This document shows, piece after piece, positions 43,008 to 52,884 of a stretch of 64,000 bases of DNA. Source of the stretch: Anthoceros angustus (taxonomy: Eukaryota; Streptophyta; Anthocerotopsida; Anthocerotales; Anthocerotaceae). Location: positions 1,612,001-1,676,000 of the forward strand of contig MU008159.1 of the NCBI GenBank assembly GCA_010909165.1. Direction: 5' to 3'. The notes under the pieces were generated by a model, which was not told the origin of the DNA, searched no databases, and was given only the letters and a program-made list of their open reading frames with translations. Position 1 is the stretch's first letter; every line of letters starts with the position of its first letter. The translations under genes and the position numbers were made by a program.

Positions 43008-46000
43008 GATTTTGTGCCCTACGTACATAACATGTAAACAGCTGTGGTACCACGCACGCCCACTGCTCTTCCCGTATGCGGGTGCAGGACGTTTATGGTG
43101 GTATTTCCAGGCCTCTTTGACAAGCCACCACAGAACGGCAGTCCGCCTAGCAACCAAGATTTGGTTTACGAACCTCTCTTCAGCCCGATGGTGAGAACTA
43201 CAGCTGAAAGAAAGCCAAGTCTTCAGCGTGTGTGTCTTTTCGCATAGAGTCTTCTCTAGCGTGCATAAAAGGAAACGTCTATTTTAGTCCACGTGCATAG
43301 CATCCTCAATTTGGGCCTGCTTCCCACAACAGCAGATCAAGTTCTTGGTTATCAAGTGCAGCAACCTGGGTCTGTCAAAAGCGGGCAGAGACATAGATGG
43401 TTCTATCTGCAGTTTGGTTCCACGCATCTGCAGTTCCAAAGAATTGGTGCCTGATTACCCTGTGTTCTCCTAGTCCGGAGGTCACACGAATAGTCACTCC
43501 GGCTGCGTTAACTTTGCTAAACTGAGGGTGCGTACCATGCATTCTCAAGGCATGCTGAAGTCAGTCTCGTTTCAGCAGCAGCCAAGATAGCGGATACTGT
43601 GTGTCACTTGGAAGGATCTGCCTAAAGAAGGGATTAAAAACTTGCAATATCAGAATTGAGGGAAGACGTAGCCAGGGGAATCAGCAACAATCACTGGTGA
43701 TGGTTGCAAGCAACACGACCAGCTGTGAGAAGTACCTCCCGGCCACACTCCCCAGTCAGGCCAAGTGACCAAATTGATTGTCCACAGTTCAGCTGGCCTC
43801 AAAATATTCGAGGAGGAATTCACCGCACTTACGAGCCTGCCCTGGTAGCCTTGGACAAGGTCGCTTCTACTCTCCAGGACTTCGGAGCGGAAATGGATCG
43901 CAGCAACCAGAATCCGGAGGTGAAGCTGCAAACTGACGCCGCCTTCATCCCTTACTTTGCCCCGGCTGCGCCCTCAAGCAGGGTTGGTGGTGGTGTGGGG
44001 CACCCCGGGGCCATCACTGCTCGTGCTCCGCCTCCCAGCAAGCTTCTCTTCTCTTGTTACAATTCGAGGGTGAAATCAGCGGCTTCCCTGCGAAGGACGC
44101 AGCCAGGTTTCTCAGGACGAGGTCAGCCACAGCGGGACGAGTTGCATACGCAGGCTGGAGCATCGTTTGCAGGCTGAATTTGTGATGGAGGCGGCCAAGG
44201 ATGGGCTCTGCCTGCGTGCATTGCATGTGAAAATGCGGGATGGGGGGACCGGGAGAGGAGCAAATTGGCGGGAAGGGCAGATAGCGGAGAGAGTTGCGGC
44301 TCAGTGCAAAGGGGAATTATGGCGCCGGAGGCATGTGCTGTTGCTGCTTGGTAGCTTACGTGCATGAAGTGGAGTGGCACTTAGAGAGCCTTTGGCAGCA
44401 TTGCATGTCGGTTCGAGAGGAGATGGTGGGGATGGATATGCGGTGTTGCAGCCTTCATTGCCAACAGGGACACAGAGTTCAAGTGCTGGTGAGTTGTAAG
44501 CATGAGTGTGAGTCCTGGATTCTGCAATCTTCTGCCAGCTGCTTCAGTCCGCCTTGCATGTCTTTGTGGATTCTGGGAACTTTTGATAGCTGACAATCGC
44601 TTGCACTGCACGTTTTTTTGTAAATATGTCACAGCACTGCTTCTGCCTGGGCCCTTGAACTGGGGGCATATCGAATAAGACACAGTCTGGAGGCCACTGG
44701 GCACCAGAAGACAACTTGGAGTCTTCGGCACCCTTGCAGAATTCGCGGTAACAGGGTTGAGAGGACCAGGTCTCGAACTTTTTGCTTTGGGCGGAAGGGT
44801 AGAGGAGAGGCCGGCTTGCAGGTCTTAGTGAATCTGCTGTGTCTGCCCTGCTACTTGACGGCTAGCTCTCCCTTTCCGTTGTGCTGTTGCTAAGCTGGCT
44901 ATAGCCATTTAGCAGTGCCTGCCATGTTATCACATTCCTTGAGGGTGATCTGAAAAACTGGATAGCAAGGATGAAGAGACCAATGTTGGAAATGCTGAAA
45001 TCCCAGCCTTGGGAACTGCAATCAGCAGCCCTGGTTACGATACTGTGCCTCGATGTCAGCGATGGAGTAGGGGCGCTGGCTCCACAGAGATCTGCCTGGT
45101 TCCAGCGTCGTGTCCGGTGATGAAGTGAGCCATTCAGCAGAGCAACGCAGGGGAGCAAGTTGATTGTGGAGGCACTTGGTGATGAGGGCACACAGTTTGT
45201 CCCATGTATACATATATGGGTCGTTGCAGCTTCGGTGGGAAATGCTGAGGTGATTTCGGGACCTTGAATTGGAAATCCCTCGTCAATCTTCCTCTTTGCA
45301 CATAGGAAGTGCACCATTTTCCCACAGGTCAGCAGTACAGCAGGTGCTTGTCACACAAGTCGTCAACATTATCTATGGAATACAAGGAGGCTCCACGATT
45401 TTGACCTTAGTACCTTCTTGTATTCCATACGTGGAGTATAGAAAGGCGTTTCGGGGCGCGAGACTATCTTTAAATTCAGTTGCGTAGGTGTAAATGGGGC
45501 GGCAAACTAAGGGACTGCCTTTTTCTCTGGAAAGAGAATTTCATATTCATTTATACTCCGCGTGAGAGACCACCTAATGCTCACACCCTCTCACCCCTTA
45601 CAGGGGCATGTCGAGTCGTGGCTATGTCACGTCTTCATGGTCCAAGTTGAGTAGTTGCGTCGGCACAAAGCCAACATGCTAAACGAGGAAACCAAAACGA
45701 GATAAGGAAAAACATAATAAGAGGCAAATAATGCGAATAGAAACCATGCAAAGAAGGGCTTGGGCAAGAAGAATTGGTTTTTGCTTTTCAGGTTCTCAGC
45801 TTTTAATTTTCATCTTTCGAAAATCTCTACAGCAGACTTTGTCTTGTGTATGTTGTCCTCCCTTCAAAGAAGACATCATACATTTCCTCGTGTGAAATTT
45901 CTTTCATTACATTTCAGCATCGTAGTGTTTGAGCCATGGTACCAACTTATGATGCCAAAAGAAGTAGTTAGAACGTGGTAGAAGAGACAACTTCCATTAC

Positions 46001-46415
46001 CAACTTATAGATGAAGAGAAAAGTCTTTGTTGTGATACAACTCCGCCGGCCCATTCTATGTCCCCATGAAAAGGATAGGTTGGAAAAGGTATTGGGCTCA
46101 CGCAACCTAAGGCCTTAGTGAAATTGTATAATTATGTTGATCAACCAATGAGACAAGCTTGAAATCCAAGTGAAATGCTGAACAAGATTTGACAGACTTA
46201 AAGACATGAGATTTTTTTTAATCAAATAGGAGGAGCATTTGAAATATGAATAGTCTAATTGAGATATCTTGTTGTTTAAGAGAAAAATATATGCACAAAA
46301 TTAAGCATAGGTGCTCAACTTCATCAATCAATTGCCAAATAAATTTATACTTGCCTCATGGCCGTGGTTTCTTGCCTCATGGACCTTTCAATGGACTATG
46401 TCATGCTAGATTAAG
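43008..46415. other. Gene-poor spacer
   Basis: No supported gene. An open frame at 43704-44177 (157 codons, containing NQNPEVKLQTDAAFIPYF) is unrecognised. At 45376-45431 an inverted pair TGGAATACAAG/CTTGTATTCCA flanks a loop of about 34 nt. The remainder becomes AT-rich after 45.6 kb. Confidence 0.4.
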
Positions 46416-46419
46416 TGTG

Positions 46420-47080
46420 TGCGATGGTTTGCATAGTTTGGCACATGTGACCTAGTGGTATTGTATACAGTCCACCCCCCTAATTGGGACTAGTTCGGAG
46501 TGCCTTTAGAGGTCCCATTAAGGGAGGTGTCCCGATTATATTTTCCTATTTAAAAATAATAAAAATATTATAAACTTTAAAAATCAAAAAATACCCAAAA
46601 AAAAGAAAATTTTAAATTTTGATTGATATGTTTCACTAAAAATAAATTTTACCACTTCTCTATATAGTTGTTTGAAAACTAGCACTCTCTCCAAGCAACA
46701 TCAAAAAACCTCTACCTATCATAAAGGAAAAAGCTTAGCTTAAGAGTCTTCAATCACAACTAAAAGTCTATTGTGCTCTGAAATAATCGATTCTTTTTTT
46801 CTTTTTTTAATTTTTTTTAGTAAAAAAATTAGAAATCCCATTTAGGGAGGAGAAACTAACATGAATGTATGTTTCAAAAGGTCCCAATTATCATTTAGGA
46901 AAAAATCCCATTTATTACATTGTAAACTAAAGGGAGTAGGATGGGAGGTCCCATTTAGAGAGGAATCCCATTTATAGTATTCCCAATTAGGGGGGGCCGA
47001 CTGTAGTTTGGCACGTGTGATCTAGTGGTATTGTGTGATGGTTTGCATAGTTTGGCACGTGTGACCTAGTGGCACTTTGC
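46420..47080. repeat. ~47-bp tandem repeat interrupted by a MITE
   Basis: The unit GTGTGATGGTTTGCATAGTTTGGCACGTGTGACCTAGTGGTATT (shown here only as its parts TGGTTTGCATAG, TTTGGCACGTGTGA and CTAGTGGTATTGT) occurs at 46420-46466, partly at 47004-47033, and again at 47034-47080. The MITE sits exactly inside one unit. Confidence 0.8.
46468..47003. mobile_element. MITE with pogo/Tc1-mariner-like ends and TA duplication
   Basis: 536 bp. The left end reads CAGTCCACCCCCCTAATTGG; the complement of the right end reads CAGTCGGCCCCCCCTAATTG. Both ends are flanked by TA (46466-46467 and 47004-47005). Subterminal words such as TCCCATTTAGGGAGG and GGTCCCATTTAGAGAGGAA recur in both orientations. TA target, CAGT start and repeated end motifs are typical of pogo-class MITEs. 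The interior is AT-rich and non-coding. Confidence 0.8.
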
Positions 47081-47520
47081 GAACTAGTGGCCCAACTCCA
47101 CCGGGATCCATGGTGGTCCCAATATCATTGTCATTGAATTGCTAGTGATCATCGTATCATGAGCATTAAATTAGTTGATTTCCTAATTGGAAAACATACA
47201 TGTTAGCTAATAATAAATATTTAAAATTACTTTTAAAAGAAATAATAATAAAGTAGCTGAACAAACCAAAAAAGATGTGGAGTACTTAATAAGCATCCCT
47301 TTCATTGCATGCATAATTCAATAATTCCATTAAATATTCACTTTAACCAATCATTTAATAGGTATTTATATACAGCATGTATGAAATCAAGGTAGCTGAC
47401 CAAATTTATGAGCTCATGTATATGAATAAGCATGTTGCAAGACAATAACTCACTAGATGATCTATATTTCAAATGCTAAGAGCATTCTAATATAGAAGCA
47501 CATGTAGATGGATGTCCAGT

Positions 47521-47571
47521 GAAGAAGAAGAAGAAGAAGAAGAAGAAGAAGAAGAAGAAGAAGAAGAAGAA
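47521..47571 (+). repeat. (GAA)17 microsatellite
   Basis: An uninterrupted GAA run of 51 bp, about 117 bp upstream of the Gnk2 start codon. It is polymorphism-prone and could act as a GAGA-like promoter element, though nothing shows that. Confidence 0.95.
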
Positions 47572-47687
47572 TTTTTAGTCCATTGAGCTTTAAGGAACTG
47601 TTACTCAACTTAAGGATAATCAAAGCAAGTTCATTTCACAACGAATACATAGTTTTTAATCTATAATACGAGTAAATATTATTCAAG

Positions 47688-48179
47688 ATGAAACTAACGT
47701 TAATTATGTATATGTTATGGGGTCTTTATGGAGTGACAGAGGCTAATGTCAGACACACACCTCAAAAAGTAAATTGTGGAAACAAACCTATAGAAACAAG
47801 TTTGATTTATCAGCAAGTACTCATATCAGCAATGCAAAGATTAGCTTCCACTGGGTTTTCAAAGTGGGAGGAGCGTAGAGACACTGGCACTTGGAGAGGA
47901 AAACGACTTAAACTCTCAGGATTTTACACGGGAATAGATCTTACAGGGAAGTCATGCGGTGAAGCTGTCTTCTATAGAGGTGGTTGTAGAGAGTCAACAA
48001 CTTGCACATCGGGTACCGATTGCGCCTTGTGTCTCGCCCGACTTGCAGATGAACTCATATATGAACATTGTCCAGGATCAGCAATCGCTAATGGATACGC
48101 TCATGATTGTTTTGTGCGCTATAGAAATCAAGGCTACACAGATCCTCAAGAAAAGCCCGAGTGGCCCTATACCCCATAG
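47688..48179 (+). CDS. Small secreted Gnk2/DUF26 (ginkbilobin-like) protein
   Basis: Single exon, 163 residues. MKLTLIMYMLWGLYGVTEA is a clear signal peptide, so the product should enter the secretory pathway. The mature part is one cysteine-rich DUF26/Gnk2 fold: residue block SCGEAVFYRGGC, then CTSGTDCALCLARLADEL, then an HC and HDCFVRYRNQGY end matching ginkbilobin (CTACLSNLV ... DCFIQYE). Free-standing single-domain Gnk2 proteins in ginkgo bind mannose and inhibit fungi; two-domain versions form the outside of cysteine-rich receptor kinases and plasmodesmal proteins. There is no transmembrane or kinase part here. The cysteine spacing (C-x5-C-x2-C) differs from the common C-x8-C-x2-C. It sits alone in AT-rich transposon DNA, and codon use is AT-richer than in other genes of the window. 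Function in defence is inferred from the family. Confidence 0.85.
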   Translation: MKLTLIMYMLWGLYGVTEANVRHTPQKVNCGNKPIETSLIYQQVLISAMQRLASTGFSKWEERRDTGTWRGKRLKLSGFYTGIDLTGKSCGEAVFYRGGCRESTTCTSGTDCALCLARLADELIYEHCPGSAIANGYAHDCFVRYRNQGYTDPQEKPEWPYTP

Positions 48180-48477
48180 CACTACGCATTCATCATAATT
48201 CCAACTCATACTTAAAACCTTGAAATATTTCAACAATCCCATGGAACATTCCATTCTTCACGTCTTCAAGGTTTTTAATCTTTCTTCACGAAGGAATATG
48301 ACTCTAATATTTGTTCTCATAATGGTCTCCATATTACAAGGATAAAATATATGTAAATATTGAAATGTAAATATTAAAAAAGAAATACAACAGGTCCAAG
48401 GAATTTATACTCCATCAACAACATTTTCATTCCATCGCTCTTCAATATGCGTCTATGTTAAGCTGAAAATGTATAAA
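48180..48477. other. Gnk2 3' flank, no gene seen
   Basis: AT-rich DNA downstream of the Gnk2 stop codon, presumably including its 3' untranslated region. Nothing else is recognised. Confidence 0.4.
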
Positions 48478-48633
48478 CTTCTAATTACTTTAGCAATGTT
48501 ATATAGATATAATATTCTTCTAATTAATTTAGCAATTTTATATAGATATAATATTCTTCTAATTAATTTGGCAATTTTATATAGATATAATATTCTTCTC
48601 ATTAATTTAGAAATATTATATAGATCTAATATT
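48478..48633 (+). repeat. Four tandem 39-bp AT-rich units
   Basis: Units start with CTTCTAATTA at 48478, 48517 and 48556, and with CTTCTCATTA at 48595. Each contains TTATATAGAT(A/C)TAATATT. The spacing is exactly 39 bp, a multiple of three, which leaves a short repetitive open frame that is not a gene. Confidence 0.9.
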
Positions 48634-49934
48634 TATTCGTATCGATGTTCATACTGCATGATATGATATCCAGTCATTAGACTTGCTTTGTATTGAATTA
48701 TTCTTATAAAATAAGAAAATAATAATGAATAGTTTTTCAAAACAAGTTGTGGACTTTGGTGTACCGAGGCTCTCATAGCTAACCGGGCAAGTACATGGTG
48801 ATGAAGAGACGGGAGAGGAAAAGCGCGAGCGTGGACGAATCTTTGTTTGCCGCCCACACAAGATACAATCCCTGAAAATACTTTGTGGCCGGCATCGCAG
48901 TAGCAGTTGGTTGGTTGTGTTTGGAACAGGAAGAGCCTGGAAGAACGTGGCCGGTGGCATTCCCATGGCGTCACACCCAGTGCCACCCGTTGTGGGTGTG
49001 ATGCCATCGCCATAGCGATAGCCTAAAGCCCTTAAAGCCATTGCCATTGCCAGGGCCCTGCGGCCGCAGGAGCCCGGCAGGCACCTCGGGCCCGGCGTTT
49101 GTCGCATAGTGGAATGTGGCGATCTGGAGAAAGGTGAAGGCCGGGTGCAGAGAGCCTGGTCCTGCTCCTGCTCCTGTGCCCAGTCCCGGTCCTGGTCCTG
49201 GTCCCGTTGCCAGGAACATACATAGCGCATGACGGCATATACCATCGCCTACATGCGCATGCGCGCATGCCGGCCTCAGGCCCACAGGCGTGGCGTGGGC
49301 CACTCTCCGCGCCTAATTTCCTCTCCCACTCGTCGCTCCTCTCCAGCCTCCAGCCTCCAGTCGACCGCGTCACTGCGCCTTCCCTGCCTTCAACTTCCAC
49401 TCATCCCCGAGCCTCCCAGTCCGCTCCCGCGTTCCAACTTGGGTACAGGGTTAATAGTCTAACCCACCCCGAACCACCCGGGGTGGCCGCCAGTACCGAA
49501 CATTCCCGAGGAAGAAGCGGAAGCAGCCGCGCATCTGGAAGGTGAAGAGAACCATCCGCCCCTCGTCCCCGTCCGTGTCCTTGTCCTGGGTCTCCCGCTG
49601 CCCAGACACTCTCAGCCTCTGCATTTGCTTGTGTGCTCATCCTGTTCTCCCTGCCTCGCCTGTGTCCCCGAGGTCCCTCAACTCCCGGCCTTTCCCTCCG
49701 GGCCGCGGCCTTCGGTCGCTCCTTCCTGACCAGGGCCTTCCTTCCCTTCCCTTCCCTTCCCTCTCCTGCCTTCGTTTTCCTGCTCCCCTGCTCTGGCTCC
49801 TTGTCTTGTTTGTGGGCACTCGGGACCGTCTGCTGCGGCCGCTCCAGAGCTGGCCGTGCGGAGGCGGGAGCAGTGGCGCTCCAGAGCGGAGCAATCCTGG
49901 CAGACACCGGGAGGTGTTGCCAAATCGAGGCACC
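48634..49934. other. Upstream region and leader of VTC2
   Basis: A GC-rich stretch from about 49000. It includes a CTGGTCCTGCTCCTG-type repeat near 49155-49210 and a CTTCCCTTCC run at 49740-49770. No gene is recognised. The GC-rich part close to 49.9 kb probably contains the VTC2 promoter and the first part of its long leader. Confidence 0.4.
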
Positions 49935-50183
49935 ACGGCTGCGTTAACCAGTCCTCGACTTCGCCTGCATCCTAGGTTCCACGCGCTGGGGCAACGGAAC
50001 TCTCACCTGCTCTTGAGCTCACCTTCGCTGCACGGGGGTCGGGGCGCCACCCCGTCCGAAGGCGGGTGTCCCTCCGATCTCACCTACTTGGCGGGCGGTG
50101 GTCGGCTGCGGAATTTGACGGCCGCGGGCTCTGCTGGGCTGCTGCCTGCAGACCTGACTGCTTGCGCTCTTCCGTTAGTGTGA
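49935..50183 (+). CDS. VTC2/GGP upstream ORF with non-AUG start
   Basis: An open frame of up to 82 codons ends 48 nt before the VTC2 ATG and contains no ATG. An ACG in strong context (CACCACGGC, 49935-49937) is the best start candidate. The peptide includes RFHALGQRNSHLLL, GGRGATPSEGGCPSD and TYLAGGGRLRNLTAAGSAGL, then ends ACALPLV. Plant GGP/VTC2 transcripts are known to carry a long uORF starting at ACG that represses translation when ascorbate is high. Position, missing ATG and ordered composition fit that element. The peptide identity is from memory of the family and needs an alignment. Confidence 0.75.
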   Translation, partial: TAALTSPRLRLHPRFHALGQRNSHLLLSSPSLHGGRGATPSEGGCPSDLTYLAGGGRLRNLTAAGSAGLLPADLTACALPLV

Positions 50184-50231
50184 CTGGAGGCCGGGAGTGT
50201 GGGCTTGTTGCGTGACAAAAAATTTGCGAGG

Positions 50232-52189
50232 ATGGAGATGCTGACCATCAGGCGGGTTCCGACCGTGGTGTCGATGAACCAAGAGCTGGAGCACGGTGGT
50301 TGCGGGAAGGGGTGTTTGGGGGCGTGTTGCATTTCAGGTAGGGGTGGGTTTGGGTTGCAGAATGCGGTGGATGTGAGCACCTCTGTCTACTTGGGGCTGA
50401 TGAGGGTGTCGTTTGCTCTTGTGCAGCCTCCAAGCTGCCGTTGTATCGCTTCGGGAAGAAGACGGCCGAGAGGGTGGAGAGAAAGGGATCGAATGCAGTT
50501 CCTGATGCGCGAGGCTCGCCTCGGACTGTGCTCGACTCGGAGAACGTTTTTCTGGACACCGTTGTCCTAGGGCAGGTGTGTGATCTGGTGTCAGTAGTGA
50601 GTCTGGCCGGAACTTCCTGCATGTTCGCCCGGGATATGACCTACCCATGGTCTGCTGGGTTTTTTGCGGGGTGTTCTGCTTCTGAGTCTACTGCTGTTGT
50701 TCTTAACCGGTGCAGTGGGAGGAGCGAATGGCTCGTGGCCTTTTCCGCTATGATGTGACCGCCTGCGAGACCAAGGTAATTTTTGGAGGGGATGACTGAG
50801 AGCTTCAGGGTGTGATACGGAGCCTTGTCCTCAAGTCTGCAAGGTTGTTCAACTGTGAGTTTGAAATGTATTAACCCGGAGTGTCATCCACAGATTCTGC
50901 GTGGTCAATTGGGTTTCATTGCCCAACTCAATGAAGGCCGGCACTCGAAGAAGCGGCCCACAGAGTTTCGTGTGGACCAAGTGCTCCAGCCCTTTGACCC
51001 GAAGAAGTTCAATTTCACTAAAGTTGGTCTAGAAGAGGTCCTCTTCTGCTTCGAGGAGGGTGAGACGGACGAAAGTTCTTATTACGAACAAGCGGAGGTC
51101 AAGGGAAGCCCAAACGTGATCGCTATCAATGTAAGTTGCTGCATGACGGATTGGGCATTTTGCGGCACTGTAGTCTGTCTCTTGCAACCCTTGTTGACAT
51201 TCGTCCTTCACTGGCCTGTTGCAGGTGAGTCCTATAGACTATGGGCACATCCTCCTTGTTCCTAGGGTCCTTGACTGTTTACCTCAGAGAATTGACGAAG
51301 AAACTTTCCTTTTGGCGTTACAAATGGCGGTTGAAGCTGACAACGAGTACTTCCGGGTTGCTTACAACAGTCTGGGGGCTTTTGCGACCATCAATCATTT
51401 GCATTTCCAGGTAAGTGCGTCTGTCATTTGCTGGCAGAGTCTGTCGCTGTGGGCTGCACTGACTCTCCGTCATTGTGCAGGCATACTACAATGAGACACG
51501 TTTCCCTGTCGAACGGGCAGCCACTATGGAACTCCCAACTGTCGTGAGTCCTCCCAAGAGGACCGTGCTAGTATCTGAACTCTGTGATTATCCAGTGAAG
51601 GCCTTAGTGTTCGAATTGCGGGAGAGTCTTGAAGATCTTGCAAATGCTGTGGCCAAGTCTTGCATAGAATTGCAGGAGCGGAACATCCCTTTCAACCTGC
51701 TGATAAGTGACCGGGGGTGCAGAGTGTTTCTCTTCCCTCAGGTACGTCGCTTGTCGCCTTTCAAGATCTGAGTGCACTGTTTTGGTGCATTCGAATCTCA
51801 CCAGCATCATTCTTGTCCTACTGGAGCGTGTTCTACCCACTTTAATCTCGTCTTCTTTGGGTTTACAGTGCTTTGCTGAAAGGCAGGCTAAGGGCGAAGT
51901 TGATCAAGATATCTTAGATATGCAAGTGAATCCAGCTGCTTGGGAGATCAGTGGCCATATTGTCCTGAAGCGCTCGTCGGACTATGACTTGGTAACAGAG
52001 GAGCACGCCTGTAGGCTGCTGGCCGAGGTATCTCTTTCAAAAGAAGCATTTGAAGAAGTGAAGATGATCTGTATGACTGTTGCTGGAGGTATCGATGGGT
52101 TCGTGGTCCCTCCATTGCTAGATGTGTATGCAACTGCAGCCAGAGATGTGAAAACCGTTGGCAGTTTTCAACAGACGATAGCATGTTAG
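50232..52189 (+). CDS. VTC2: GDP-L-galactose phosphorylase (VTC2/VTC5)
   Basis: Converts GDP-L-galactose and phosphate to L-galactose 1-phosphate, the controlling step of ascorbate synthesis, in cytosol (and nucleus). Seven in-frame exons: 50232-50337, 50427-50575, 50716-50775, 50894-51130, 51225-51410, 51481-51741 and 51869-52189, giving 439 residues, normal for the family. Motifs in order: MLTIRRVPTVVSMNQ, CGKGCLGACC, LPLYRFGKK, WEERMARGLFRYDVTACETK, LNEGRHSKKRPTEFRVDQVL, SPIDYGHILLVPRVLDCLPQ, ATINHLHFQAYYNE (the HIT-type HxHxQ with the nucleotidyl histidine), NIPFNLLISDRGCRVFLFPQ and VNPAAWEISGHIVLKR. The gene may start at this ATG or at the next one 6 nt on, which fits the family better. 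It appears intact. A non-AUG uORF precedes it. It is convergent with the sigma-factor gene. Confidence 0.96.
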
Positions 52190-52416
52190 AGCATATGCTG
52201 TTCGACGAGTAAACCTTCTCCCATAACGCTTGTTGACGTCCTATTTGGTTTCCATTATGTAACTTGATTATGTTTCATTCTTCGGATGTGTCTGCCCAAA
52301 TAGCAGAACTATCAGGAGTCTGTCCACAATTGGCTGCCTCCAGTAGACGCAAGCGCCTTACTACGGACTTGCTTTTGACACCTAGTGAGAATTGTAACGT
52401 TAGATCATGTGGAGTA

Positions 52417-52464
52417 ACTATCCCCGTTCTTGCCGGTATGACTATCCCCATTCTTGCCGGTATG
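52417..52464 (+). repeat. Two 24-bp tandem units downstream of VTC2
   Basis: ACTATCCCC(G/A)TTCTTGCCGG plus TATG is repeated at 52417 and 52441, and the start of a third unit follows. Non-coding. Confidence 0.8.
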
Positions 52465-52884
52465 ACTATCCGAACACGTGTTTGGCCAAAGCCAGATGGC
52501 CAATTATCGGCGGATAGGTTATCAAAGGTCGACAGCAAATGTCGTGGTACAATGACACTACTGTTCGCGTCACAGGCAATACTGTCACCAATCACTGCAT
52601 GACAAGTTGGAAGGTTGCAGAACAGAGATTTTCCTATCTTCAGATCTTTTCAACACGATACGAACTCATCAACCGCATTAGTAGGTTTGGGATGCAAAGA
52701 TATTCTAAAAACTTCTCCGATCCAAAGATTTTCCCATCTTGCATCCCAAAGTATCTGCTCCACTCACTTCGAACGGCATGGAATCCAAGAGACCCTACAC
52801 TGGTTAGTAAAATTGGGCATCAGTACAAGATAATGTTCTAATTTTCCTACGAAGCATCCGTTAAGAATACAGTCTTAAATTACC
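52465..52884. other. Region between convergent VTC2 and sigma-factor genes
   Basis: About 400 bp of shared 3' flank. It contains an inverted pair TTTGGGATGCAAAGAT (52686-52701) / ATCTTGCATCCCAAA (52736-52750) that could fold into a hairpin in either transcript. No gene is seen. Confidence 0.5.

Noticed and set aside
43704-44177. 157-codon plus-strand open frame after the PAS/LOV gene
   Set aside because: No recognisable domain, not spliced convincingly to a neighbour, and composition gives frequent open frames here.
48478-48633. Repetitive open frame over the 39-bp satellite
   Set aside because: Explained by a repeat period divisible by three; no gene signals.
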